This document shows, one piece after another, positions 57,501-63,875 of a stretch of DNA of 64,000 nt. The stretch comes from Alentia gelatinosa (taxonomy: Eukaryota; Annelida; Polychaeta; Phyllodocida; Polynoidae): the NCBI GenBank assembly GCA_950022655.1, contig OX465589.1, positions 31,659,970 to 31,723,969 on the forward strand. The letters run 5' to 3'. How positions within the stretch are numbered: position 1 is the stretch's first letter; the number at the start of each line of letters is the position of its first letter. The position numbers were made by a program, and so were the translations under genes. A model generated the notes under the pieces. That model was not told the DNA's origin. It was given only the letters and a program-made list of their open reading frames with translations, and ran no database searches.

Positions 57501-59939
57501 TCTGGTGGAGAGTGCACTTTCCGACACCCTCCGACAACACTGTTGTAAAGCCCCCCCCCTTCTTATAACAAGGCTGTGGGGCCGATTGGAACTTTCTTGT
57601 GGACACCTCCAAAACAGTTAACTGATGTTTTTCCCCCAAAGACTTAACATTAGGAACTTGTATCCAACGCCCATTGAATATTTAGAAAAAATACTCAATG
57701 GGGGATTTTGTCATAAAGATTGGTCCAGTTGTCAATGTGAAGGGTGAGATAAATTCAGAAACCTGTTCAAGTTTAGGGTCAGAGCTCTATTCCATCCTGT
57801 TTAAATTGCTACATTATTCATGTGGCTTTGCCTTGTTAATTACTATGCAATTCAAACTAGATGGGATACATAGACAATATTGACTGGTTTCAGATACAAG
57901 CGGCCGTATGCTCCGAGGAGTTGACGCGCAGTAATATCCGAGCGCATGCGAGGATATTGCGTAGAGTCAACTCCGAGGAGCATACAAACGCTTTTATCTG
58001 AAACCAGTCTATATTGTATTTATTATCCACCTTTTCTGCCAAAGTAACATGTCGATATCAGTTCATTTCAGTTATGCACTATTTTTCCATACGCACTATT
58101 TTCCCGTATGCGCCACCCGGAGCATACAACATATCCGTATGCGCCGGGTATGTCCATACACGCTGCCTATGTGTTTTCTATGGGCACTTTATATTTGGTG
58201 GATAATAAAAGTTCAGACTTTCATAGGTTTCCTTTATAGTATCTATGCCATAGTTTCATATAAAAGGTATGATATACAACATTATCTCACCCCTGGTTTT
58301 CTTTCCCCATAGACTTAACATTGGGAACTCATAGCCAATGCCCATTAAGTATTCAGAAAAAAACATCCAAGGGGAGATTATGTCACAAATGTTAGCCGAT
58401 TAGTCAATCTGAAGGGTGAGATAAATTCAGAAACCTCTTCAAGTTTGGAGTCAGAGCTCGATCCCATCTCATTTGAATCGCTATACAATCTATGTGGCCT
58501 TGCCTTGTGAATTACTATGTGATTCAAACTTGATGGGATAAAAACTCTGGCCCTAATCTTTCATAGGTTTCCTCTATATAGCCTAACCATTGACAAGACT
58601 GAAAATTGCATGTAAAGGCCTTTCTCCACTGTGCGACTGGGGAAAGCTTGCGATCCGGTACCCCCAGTCTGAGACTGGAGGTACCGGCTTGGCGTGTCGC
58701 ATGTACCTCGGATCGCAAGGTAACATCGATTCTGTGTGGAGACAACCACCCCCCCCCCCCCCCCCCCTTGCGACTGGGCGTACCAAATATCAAACATGTT
58801 TGATTCTTAAAAACGCTTGCGATCCGGGGTACATGCGGTACATCCAGTCTGAGGCTGGTTGTACTGGTACACCCAGTCTCAGACTGGATGGAAACTTGCT
58901 GACTCCACTATGCGTTTTGCCGCGTTGCGATCCTGAAGGTACGCCAAGTCTCAGACTGGACGTACCTATGTACCTTGGACCGCACAGTGGAGACAGAGCT
59001 TAAGCAAACACGTAGGCCTACCCCACATAAGCAGACACTTTGGCCAAGAACTGAGGGTGTCCACTTATGCGAGGGCCTATTCTTCCGCCAGACACACAAT
59101 TGGTTACACTTGATTTATCACTTTCGCCAACCACATAACCATATTGACTGCATTACTGATATCAGGAGCTTTAATTTCATACCAAATACTGATACCTTCC
59201 ATGATTTCTATCAAGGTTCATCTTGTTTATTGAAAAAAAAAATCTTCAAAAATTTTTTTTTTCAGACGCGCGCGGTGATGAGAAACAAGTTGGGTTTTTT
59301 TTTGAGTGGCCTTATAAGTTATACTTATAGCTATGACTTTCTATCTATTTTTTTATATTTGTGTCAAAGTTGTCAGGGAGAAACACCGGCCTCTCGTTTT
59401 TTCCGGCCCTAGGGTGTGATTAGTCAGACAAGTCCGACCCTATACGCTGTATTAGGGAACCGTACAGTTAGGGTCGCCCACGACTAGGTGTGATAGGCGA
59501 CATATTCGAGGATTAATAAAGGAGAATTCGACCCGTTTTCGAGAAGGCACACCGTAAAACTATCTAGAGCCTAGAAGACACTGACAGTGACACAATAGTG
59601 ACAATAGTGTCAAAGAACCAGAGAAACCAGAGTAATGTCTCATAATAAGAAAGGGATCTGCAGATTTACCCGGGAAATTCACACCCGTCCCATGTTTACC
59701 GGGTTGAAACTACGACTGCTTATTTCTGGGATATTTGCTGACTTAAGTACAGTCAAACTCCTCAAATTCAGTATGTCACTATGTGATTCAATGTGTGACG
59801 GAGGCGAAGAGGCATCTTTATTCCTTACCATAATGTCGTCCATTCGTTGAGATTCTGCTACGGAAACAACTAAAATGATAGTCCAAATATATCCAATTAC
59901 AATATGCACATTAAAGCTTCTTTCGGCAGAGTAAGTCAT
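36464..59939 (-). CDS. NT5C3: cytosolic 5'-nucleotidase III, 9 coding positions, membrane-anchor-like N-terminus
   Basis: Minus-strand join: 59939-59829, 56202-56104, 54234-54165, 53863-53817, 50529-50443, then 48708-48619 or 48583-48491, 47759-47597, 41602-41405, 36598-36464. The product is 332 or 333 residues (human NT5C3A is about 336). This HAD-superfamily enzyme removes the 5'-phosphate from (pyrimidine) nucleoside monophosphates. Seen: nucleophile motif DFDRT; TCHNVI; KYYPIEVD; EWWT in the cap region; IFSAGVGD; VSNFMDF; GFKEDIIH; and the metal-binding GDSVGDLSMA. Exon 1 gives a hydrophobic stretch (GYIWTIILVVSVA) before M-IPEFGKE, as in the long human isoform with a hydrophobic N-terminus. 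All junctions keep frame except exon 4 to exon 5, where one extra base shifts it. The C-terminus is KYDEL. Introns of up to about 6 kb hold most of the repeats of the window. Confidence 0.9.
36860..37404. mobile_element. GC-rich LTR-element interior, non-coding
   Basis: Rich in GGGGAG, CGGCGG and GTGCGGCCCCCGG strings shared with 38.4-39.1, 51.4-52.0 and 63.9 kb. It includes TGTACTCGGGGAGATA-ACAGCTGTGTG, which recurs near 51570. A hairpin GGTATGGCGGCC/GGCCGCCATACC lies at 37344-37383. Open frames exist on both strands because stops are rare; none shows a domain. Confidence 0.5.
37405..37860. repeat. 52-bp minisatellite, about 9 copies
   Basis: The unit begins GACCCTCCGGGAGATCGGGT and recurs every 52 bp (37457, 37509, 37561 and so on). 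Copies are nearly identical. The minus-strand frame through it (FWGPSSPDLPEGR) is repeat-derived. Confidence 0.93.
37860..37965 (-). repeat. CCCTGCACTCC module, inverted
   Basis: Tandem GGGAGTGCAGGGC-type units. The same module occurs in plus orientation at 52.45-52.86 and 63.69-63.87 kb, so these GC-rich blocks belong to one element family. Confidence 0.6.
37985..38225 (-). repeat. single arm of the large palindromic family
   Basis: Reads AACGGCCTGCTCAGAATCGG ... GGGTCGGTGTCTTATAGG. It is close to the outer right arm of the palindrome at 49-50 kb and the reverse complement of its left arm, including the small palindromes CCGACGGAT and CGATGCGTCGGG. Confidence 0.8.
38250..38388 (+). mobile_element. 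LTR 3' end plus tRNA-Leu-type primer-binding site
   Basis: The LTR end ...GTTGTTGTCATTCCTGCGCGATCGTTACA stops at 38370 and is followed by TGGTGGCAGCGGTGGGA (38372-38388). That string is complementary to the 3' end of animal tRNA-Leu(AAG) including CCA. Homologous LTR ends lie at 47.4-47.5 and 56.2-56.3 kb. No gag or pol frame follows, so the element is non-autonomous or gutted. Confidence 0.75.
38389..39140 (+). mobile_element. non-coding GC-rich interior of the LTR element
   Basis: After the primer-binding site comes a purine-rich leader and then GGGGGAGAGTGCGGC-type repeats broken by C runs (39058-39072, 39093-39113) around AGAAGTGCGGGGAGA. No polyprotein domains are visible in any frame. 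Confidence 0.55.
39690..39790 (+). mobile_element. tRNA-derived SINE head
   Basis: TGGAGCAGTCAGCAGAGC resembles an RNA polymerase III A box and GAGTTCGAATCT a B box, about 40 bp apart, as in the 5' part of tRNA-derived SINEs. A folded tRNA acceptor stem is not evident, so I do not call it a tRNA gene. The tail was not delimited. Confidence 0.55.
40500..40775. repeat. 44-bp minisatellite, about 6 copies
   Basis: The unit starts GTCGGCGACTTTCTCCCTAT and carries CTGTGCGCCGAGC; starts fall at 40501, 40545, 40589, 40633 and on. The last copies are diverged. Confidence 0.92.
41405..41602 (-). CDS. NT5C3: NT5C3 exon 8 (GDSxGD metal site)
   Basis: 66 whole codons, from GKVIGFKEDIIHIYNK through KNVLLLGDSVGDLSMASG to KIGFLNED. 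The aspartates of GDSVGD are the HAD motif IV Mg2+ ligands. The acceptor is GTGCACAG and the donor GAT|GTAATT. Confidence 0.95.
43016..43175. repeat. 51-bp tandem repeat, about 3 copies
   Basis: GATCGACAAGCCGATAGGCA recurs at 43016, 43067 and 43118, with a decayed fourth start near 43170. Confidence 0.85.
43197..43459. mobile_element. MITE-like element with 12-bp TIRs
   Basis: Starts GCTGATTCCACCAACA and ends TGTCGGTGGAATCAGC, about 263 bp, with no coding content. It lies just after the 51-bp repeat. Confidence 0.7.
44475..45310. repeat. 26-27-bp minisatellite with interspersed unit types
   Basis: Units read GGGTGAGGGCGACCCCCAGT followed by ATTTCG, mixed with GACAACCCAGCAGTTCGG, GACAACCCGGCAGTTCAG and GACAACCCAGTAGTTTGG forms. 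About 31 copies. Confidence 0.93.
45800..45965. repeat. 15-bp minisatellite, about 11 copies
   Basis: GGTCAGAGAGGCCGC and GGTCAGAGAGGCGGC units. Closely resembles the 15-bp array at 62.6-63.1 kb. Confidence 0.92.
46163..46860. repeat. 18-bp minisatellite, about 38 copies
   Basis: Almost perfect GGGTGGAGGAGCGGCGAC units, with GGCGAC insertions near 46199, 46494 and 46518. All six frames stay open, producing artefact frames such as GGGAAT and STRRRS. A 17-18-base C run follows at about 46887. Confidence 0.96.
47597..47759 (-). CDS. NT5C3: NT5C3 exon 7 (SAG motif)
   Basis: Encodes EGSSTMFAALHDHQ, then VPLLIFSAGVGD and KIVSNFMDFSQE. The Ser of FSAG is HAD motif II. The donor GAG|GTTGGT is weak, which might matter for the alternative splicing just upstream. 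Confidence 0.93.
48491..48583 (-). CDS. NT5C3: NT5C3 exon 6b, alternative to 6a
   Basis: 93 nt with the acceptor TACACAG and the donor CTCAG|GTAAGA. It encodes WTKAHELITSSGLSQSA then LKEMISNAADIKL. It matches the vertebrate WTKSH segment best, so it is probably the ancestral form. Confidence 0.88.
48619..48708 (-). CDS. NT5C3: NT5C3 exon 6a, alternative to 6b
   Basis: 90 nt with the acceptor TTTTTACAG and the donor CTCAG|GTAAGA. It encodes WTMEHELITSSGLSQSS then LKEMISNTDIKL: the same segment as 6b with K-A replaced by M-E and one residue fewer near the end. The phases are identical to those of 6b. Confidence 0.88.
49081..50292. mobile_element. 1.2-kb palindrome (foldback element FB1)
   Basis: Two arms of about 600 bp face each other around 49685. 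The outer ends read CCTATAAGACCCCGACCCGACC and its inverse GGGTCGGTGTCTCATAGG. Shared internal blocks are GACGGATCCGTCGGG, CCCGACGCGTCGGG, AGTTATTAAACTTTGCATTA and a GC-rich GGCCCGGGGCCCAGCCGGG. No coding capacity. It lies in NT5C3 intron 5. Confidence 0.85.
50443..50529 (-). CDS. NT5C3: NT5C3 exon 5, with an apparent 1-base frame disruption
   Basis: Encodes GLYLKYYPIEVDQGLTVEEK then TPHMIEW, very like vertebrate NT5C3. The donor GAATG|GTATTG joins exon 6 to complete EWW. Exon 4 ends in phase 0, but this exon reads correctly only after one extra base. Dropping one G of the GGGG run (50520-50523) would give KARGLYLKYY and restore the frame. Confidence 0.88.
50895..51307 (+). mobile_element. 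probable complete LTR (413 bp)
   Basis: TGTGGCGGGCGGGTGG ... AAATAAAGTTTTG ... CTTCGCGATCGTTACA: it has TG...CA ends, a polyadenylation signal and the terminus shared by the other LTRs here. The next bases, TTGGAGGCATGACAAGAAG, sit where a primer-binding site should be but are not the tRNA-Leu type. Confidence 0.6.
51985..52217 (-). mobile_element. tRNA-derived SINE with poly(A) tail
   Basis: On the minus strand, GGTGGCCAAGTGGTAGGGG (A-box region) and GTGGGTTCAAACCCC (B box) are spaced as in a tRNA, followed by GGTCGGGTCATACCAAAGAC and a body ending in about 11 A. The full length is about 230 bp. It is inserted in the LTR-type interior. Confidence 0.8.
52600..52860 (+). repeat. 15-16-bp repeat, TGCCCTGCACCTCCTG
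   Basis: About a dozen units of CCCTGCACCTCCTGTG with CCCTGCACTCC variants. It is preceded by TTTGCATGCAAGTGCCTGG, which recurs before the same module at 63.69 kb. Confidence 0.88.
53817..53863 (-). CDS. NT5C3: NT5C3 exon 4
   Basis: 47 nt. Joined to exon 3 it completes H-N-V-I and reads NANEMMTPSYREK; the donor is AAAAG|GTAAAC. This exon ends in phase 0. Confidence 0.85.
54165..54234 (-). CDS. NT5C3: NT5C3 exon 3 (catalytic DFDRT)
   Basis: Encodes VVADFDRTITRYKHNGKL then VPTCH. The first Asp of DFDRT is the HAD nucleophile and the second the acid/base, by family knowledge. The acceptor is TTCCAG and the donor CACA|GTAAGT. Confidence 0.95.
54676..55797. mobile_element. 1.1-kb palindrome (foldback element FB2)
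   Basis: Arms of about 540 bp meet near 55205. The outer ends read CCCATAAGACAGCAACATT and its inverse AATGTCGCTGTCTTATGGG. It has the same internal blocks as FB1 (AGTTATTAAACTTCGAATT, TTTGTAGGGGAG-like, CCCGATTGAGATCAAAG), but the blocks at the centre of FB1 are at the ends here and the reverse. Confidence 0.85.
56104..56202 (-). CDS. NT5C3: NT5C3 exon 2
   Basis: 33 whole codons, IPEFGKEAVRIRDEGRV then KSILKDFISKGKEGLQ; it matches the vertebrate start MPEFQKSSVRIK. The acceptor is TTATAG and the donor CAG|GTGAGT. Confidence 0.93.
56229..56319 (+). mobile_element. LTR 3' end plus primer-binding site
   Basis: AACGCTTGGGCACTTTAATTC ... CGCGATCGTTACA (ends 56301), then TGGTGGCAGCAGTGGGA (56303-56319), one mismatch from the copy at 38372. 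A short interior remnant may follow to about 56500. Confidence 0.7.
57628..57868 (+). mobile_element. composite foldback element, copy E (5' end missing)
   Basis: Core AAAGACTTAACATTAGG, TIR end GGGTGAGATAAATTCAGAAACC, hairpin with ATTCCATC/GATGGGAT stem, apex TGTG-GCTTTGC-CTTG. Same subfamily as copy F. Confidence 0.7.
57883..58207 (-). mobile_element. composite foldback element, copy G
   Basis: A hairpin at 57883-58008 has a stem starting ACTGGTTTCAGATACAAGCG; its apex on the minus strand is CTCG-CATGCG-CTCG. The adjoining body 58021-58207 has TATTATCCACC / GGTGGATAATA ends. It has the same layout as copies A-F, with other TIR and stem sequences. Confidence 0.7.
58282..58540 (+). mobile_element. 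composite foldback element, copy F
   Basis: Starts TTATCTCACCCCTGG, core CCATAGACTTAACATTGGG, inner TIR GGGTGAGATAA, hairpin stem ATCCCATC...TTTGAATC, apex TGTG-GCCTTGC-CTTG. Confidence 0.8.
58600..58990. repeat. cluster of CCAGTCTGAGACTGG palindromes
   Basis: GGTACC-CCCAGTCTGAGACTGGAGGTACC (58657-58685) and three later variants sit between CTTGCGATCCGG and GGATCGCAAGG strings. A run of about 19 C separates two halves near 58750. Probably a MITE family with inner palindromes. Confidence 0.6.
59829..59939 (-). CDS. NT5C3: NT5C3 exon 1, hydrophobic N-terminus
   Basis: 37 codons from ATG to the donor ATTATG|GTAAGG, phase 0 to exon 2. The segment VIGYIWTIILVVSVA could be a signal anchor; an internal Met (MDDIM) would give a soluble form. 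It is placed by phase, the donor and the analogy to the human long isoform, not by direct similarity. Confidence 0.65.
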
Positions 59940-60019
59940 CCGCTAAAACCCTCTAAATTCACTAGCTCTTCACTAATGATGCCCGAATACTCAATGTTTA
60001 CAATTTGCAGAGGCCATTG

Positions 60020-60025
60020 CACGTG
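60020..60025. promoter_or_regulatory. E-box CACGTG upstream of NT5C3 exon 1
   Basis: A palindromic CACGTG lies 81 bp upstream of the proposed NT5C3 start codon. Single motif, weak evidence. Confidence 0.2.
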
Positions 60026-60282
60026 CGGGATAATATCTCGACAGGCCGCTGTGAGGCGCAAAAGGCAGCCGAATAACGACGCCGTCTGGTGGATAAATGT
60101 CGTACTATGTGCAGGAGAGCTGATCACCAACCGAGCTTAGGCTTTAAAGCTGTGGCGCGAGGATAGACTCTACTAGTCTCTAGTACAAGAGAAACGATGA
60201 CTAGATAATTGTACTTTTTGTCATTTCCCAACAGAGTCAGGGCTGCACTGTGATAAAGTCAGTGAAGTAATATGTCGAGATG

Positions 60283-60345
60283 GCTTCAGCTTGTGCATAC
60301 TCATAACAGAACATAATTCTGTTATCAGTATGCACAACCTGAAGC
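60283..60345. repeat. long hairpin with near-perfect arms
   Basis: GCTTCAGCTTGTGCATACT... and its inverse, centred on AGAACATAATTCT; arms of about 28 bp. No attached TIR body was found. Confidence 0.65.
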
Positions 60346-61284
60346 GATATCCTTTATTTTAAGCGCTATTCTAAGAGATTATTCTATTAAGTGACTGGTG
60401 TATTGGAACTGTCTTTACTTCCTAAAAGAATTTTATGACTCAGTAAAAATAGACATGTACTGGAGGTCTTCATATTGTGCATACTGATGAGAGAGAAGAA
60501 TCCCAATTACCGGTATCTATCTAAAAACGAAGTGTACCGTGGTACCGGTAACTCTGTAGAATAATTTTCATATGATACATCAAAGTCAGATCGGTCCTGG
60601 TTCCCACAGACATCTATCAATGGACATTTCCATCTTCATCATTATCCTGCGAGCAGAAATCATACTGACGTGGTCCCGGATAAAATATTTATCAATGAAG
60701 ACTATTTCCTATTGTAATGATTCTAGACTGCTAATGATAGTGACAGACACAATGGAAGTAAATATATTAAAAATGTTTATTCAAAGATTATTGAACAAGC
60801 CATGCGTTTAGGCTAAATTGACAAGCATATCTCTTTCAGTTTGAAGCATGATCGCAATAGCATGAATACAATCTATGATATATCAATAACTGCTAAAACA
60901 AGTAACTGAATCGAACAACCTCAGGGGGTAATCTCAGTCAAAGCAGTCCATCAAAATACGCATTTTTTTATTCATTTAAATATGTGAGTTGTGACAAGCG
61001 TGAAACAAACATTTGTATATTTTAACGTGATTTAAGTTTCATTGTTTTTATCCTTATCAGCCATCTATTTTACATTTCATAATAATAATAGAGGGGGAGC
61101 GGTATTTGTTGCCAGGTACCAGCGGGGACAGTGGATGAATTCTTCCACCGCGCAGATCGTCGCCGAAAATACGCCCGTTCTACCGGCGACTCCCGTACGG
61201 GCGCCGGCCTGGGCACCTGGTTGGTGGAACTGGTTGTGGCTAATGACTAATTTTGATGCGATTGCTGCGCAAGGCTATAAATGG

Positions 61285-61387
61285 AAGAGGTGTAATTTGT
61301 ATAAGTCGGCATGTTTATTCCTGACTCTCACTGAGCCAACGGTAAGGATAAATCGGGAACAAATGGCGATGTCTTATAGGCTTAACA
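61285..61387 (+). repeat. fragment of the large palindromic family
   Basis: GACTCTCACTGAGCCAACGG ... AATCGGGAACAAATGGCG ... TGTCTTATAGGCTTAA; it matches the centre of FB1. Confidence 0.7.
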
Positions 61388-61396
61388 GTTAGACAG

Positions 61397-61710
61397 CTAA
61401 TAGCTCCCCGTTGTCCCGTTGGAAGGCGTGCCGTGCCACCCAGCCATACTGTCCATAGATTTTGTATCGCTCGCAGGTGTCGTCTGGCTGTGCGTCGTCT
61501 GGTACCGCGTGGCGTCAGCGCCGTGCGTCGTCTTTTCCCGCGTGACGTCAGTGCCCGGCTCGGCGCCGTGCCACGTCTGGTCCATGAAGAGAGCGAACGG
61601 GTCGGCTTCCTCCTCTGGGTGGCGGTCAAACTCTGAGCCAACCGTCCACAGCGTCTCCAGGTCGTACTTCTCTCGAGTCTCCTCCAGGAAGAAGTGCACC
61701 GCAATGTTCC
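61397..61710 (-). CDS. terminal coding exon of an unidentified gene
   Basis: A strong acceptor (TTTTTCTTTTGGTGCAG) opens a 104-codon frame that ends in TAG at 61397. It starts in phase with two bases, NIAVHFFLEETREKYDLETL then WTVGSEFD, followed by an acidic stretch (HPEEEADPF) and a Thr/Ser-rich low-complexity tail. GC-rich third positions resemble the NT5C3 exons, unlike the flanks. I do not recognise the family; a cytoplasmic tail of a membrane protein is possible. The upstream exons would lie at higher coordinates, perhaps outside the window. Confidence 0.6.
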
Positions 61711-62268
61711 CTGCACCAAAAGAAAAATAATACTCTTTATCTGTAATGTGTTCAAGACTTCATACAATAGAAATAACCGGAAAACTGACGGTGGCCCTAA
61801 CCCACACCTGGTATTTTTGAAGGATTGATTTCAGTTACGGTACGCTATGTAAACAATGGCCATCACCCAGTTTCTTAACCAGTTAACAAGTTGCAAATAC
61901 GGCGAGCTACAAGACTGAAAAGATATTTTCTGGGTGAAAATAGCCTACGGGGTAAGAAATATCACACCCAAATCAAAAAATTATTACACGCCTGGTACAA
62001 CTGGTGACATAGTTCAGGTATACCGAAGGTCATGTAGTTTCTTAAAGATATCATATTTATGTATGGGATAAGATTATGTGTATGATTATTCGTTGATTTG
62101 AAATATTGGAATCGAGACTGAATACCAAATAATTTCACAGCGCAATACCAGTTTGAAACCTGACATTCATTTGAGTATACATGTATAGCTATGTAAATCA
62201 TCGCTAGGTATATTAAGGATTATTATAAGCTATCAAGAGCAGTGTTTTTGTATTAAGTATCACAATAT
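61711..62268. other. AT-rich, probably intron of the unidentified gene
   Basis: No exon, repeat or RNA gene is supported in this stretch. Confidence 0.4.
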
Positions 62269-62599
62269 TGTAGCGGCCACGCAGGCCGGGGGTGCATTTC
62301 CCCACTTTACGAGTCCCCCCGCTTTGGGGGTCCCCTGCTTACGGGTTCCCCCCTTTAGGTAAAGTAGGGGGCGCTGGGTGACCGACCTTTGATGTTCCGG
62401 CTCTGCTATAAATACAGTGAGCGCGGCAAGTCAAGAGTCAAGGTGTACCAACTATCTGGGAGAGGTCACCACCTGCGGCTTCCGCAGGTCTTTACACCAG
62501 AATTAAAGGGAGGCTCAGTGAACAACGTTTACAGTGCAGCAGAGATTGTGAAGGAGAGCGACGCCCGTGGGAAAAGCCATCTCGGAGCCGCGAGCAGAG

Positions 62600-63122
62600 A
62601 AGCCACGAGCAGAGAGGTCGCAGGCGGAGAGGCCGCGAGCAGAGAGGCCGCGGGCGGAGAGGTCGCAGGCGGAGAGGTCGCGGGCGGAGAGGTCGCAGGC
62701 GGAGAGGTCTCGGGCGGAGAGGTCGCAGGCGGAGAGGTCTCGGACGGAGAGGTCACGGACGGAGAGGTCGCGGGCAGAGAGGTCGCGGGCGAAGAGGTCG
62801 CGGGCGGAGAGGTCTCGGGCGGAGAGGTCGCGGGCGGAGAGGTCGCGGGCGGAGAGGTCTCGGGCGGAGAGGTCACGGGCGGAGAGGTCTCGGGCGGAGA
62901 GGTCACGGGCGGAGAGGTCGCGGGCAGAGAGGTCGCGGGCGAAGAGGTCGCGGGCGGAGAGGTCTCGGGCGGAGAGGTCGCGGGCGGAGAGGTCTCGGGC
63001 GGAGAGGTCGCGGGCAGAGAGGTCGCGGGCGGAGAGGTCGCGGGCGGAGAGGTCGCGGGCGGAGAGGTCGCGGGCGGAGAGGTCGCGGGCGGAGAGGTCG
63101 CGGGCGGAGAGGTCGCGGGCGG
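62600..63122. repeat. 15-bp minisatellite, about 34 copies
   Basis: GAGAGGTCGCGGGCG units with CTCGGGCG, CACGGGCG and GCAGGCG variants; a block of seven or so units appears duplicated (62761-62850 and 62926-63015). Open frames across it are repeat-derived. Confidence 0.95.
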
Positions 63123-63394
63123 GGACAACTGTGTCTGCTGGGTTACTAGAGAACTCGACCGGAAACGAACGCGACCAGTAGTTGTCAGGAGAACCCGACC
63201 CTTTTTGGAGAAATCGATTGGAGAACTCGACCCATTTCAGATACTCATGGATAAGACGGTATCATATAGAAGGAAATGTCTGACAAGCTAGCTTTTAGAC
63301 ATAGAAGATTTTAATCTTCTTGGCACCGAGCATCTTTGACAAACAAGGTTCTTCCCCACCGTCGACGAACAAGGCCACCTGTGACACACCGGTC

Positions 63395-63680
63395 CCGCAC
63401 CTGGTGCTCGCCGCTGTCCGCACCTGGTGCTCGCCGCTGTCCGCACCTGGTGCTCGCCGCTGTCCGCACCTGGTGCTCGCCGCTGTCCGCACCTGGTGCT
63501 CGCCGCTGTCCGCACCTGGTGCTCGCCGCTGTCCGCACCTGGTGCTCGCCGCTGTCCGCACCTGGTGCTCGCCGCTGTCCGCACCTGGTGCTCGCCGCTG
63601 TCCGCACCTGGTGCTCGCCGCTGTCCGCACCTGGTGCTCGCCGCTGTCCGCACCTGGTGCTCGCCGCTGTCCGCACCGGT
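63395..63680. repeat. 23-bp minisatellite, about 12 copies
   Basis: Nearly perfect CACCTGGTGCTCGCCGCTGT-CCG units, all in register. Confidence 0.95.
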
Positions 63681-63689
63681 GCTTGCCCT

Positions 63690-63875
63690 CTGCATGCAAC
63701 TGCCTGGCATGCCAATGCCCTGCGCTCCTGTGCTCTGCACTCCCTGTGCCCTGCACTCTATGTGACTGCACTCCCTGTGCCCTGCACCTGTGCCCTGCAC
63801 CTGCGCCCTGGACTCCTATGCCCTGCACTCCCATGCCCTGTGCTCCAGTGTCCTGCACCACTGGGGAGCCGTTCT
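63690..63875 (+). repeat. CCCTGCACTCC module
   Basis: Opens with TCTGCATGCAACTGCCTGGC and continues with CCCTGCACTCC/TGTGCCCTG units; homologous to 52.57-52.86 kb and, inverted, to 37.86-37.96 kb. Confidence 0.75.

Noticed and set aside
62389..63291. 300-codon frame with GGEVA repeats, and its opposite-strand partner
   Set aside because: Product of the 15-bp minisatellite inside an LTR-type element; no signal peptide or conserved flank supports a repeat protein.
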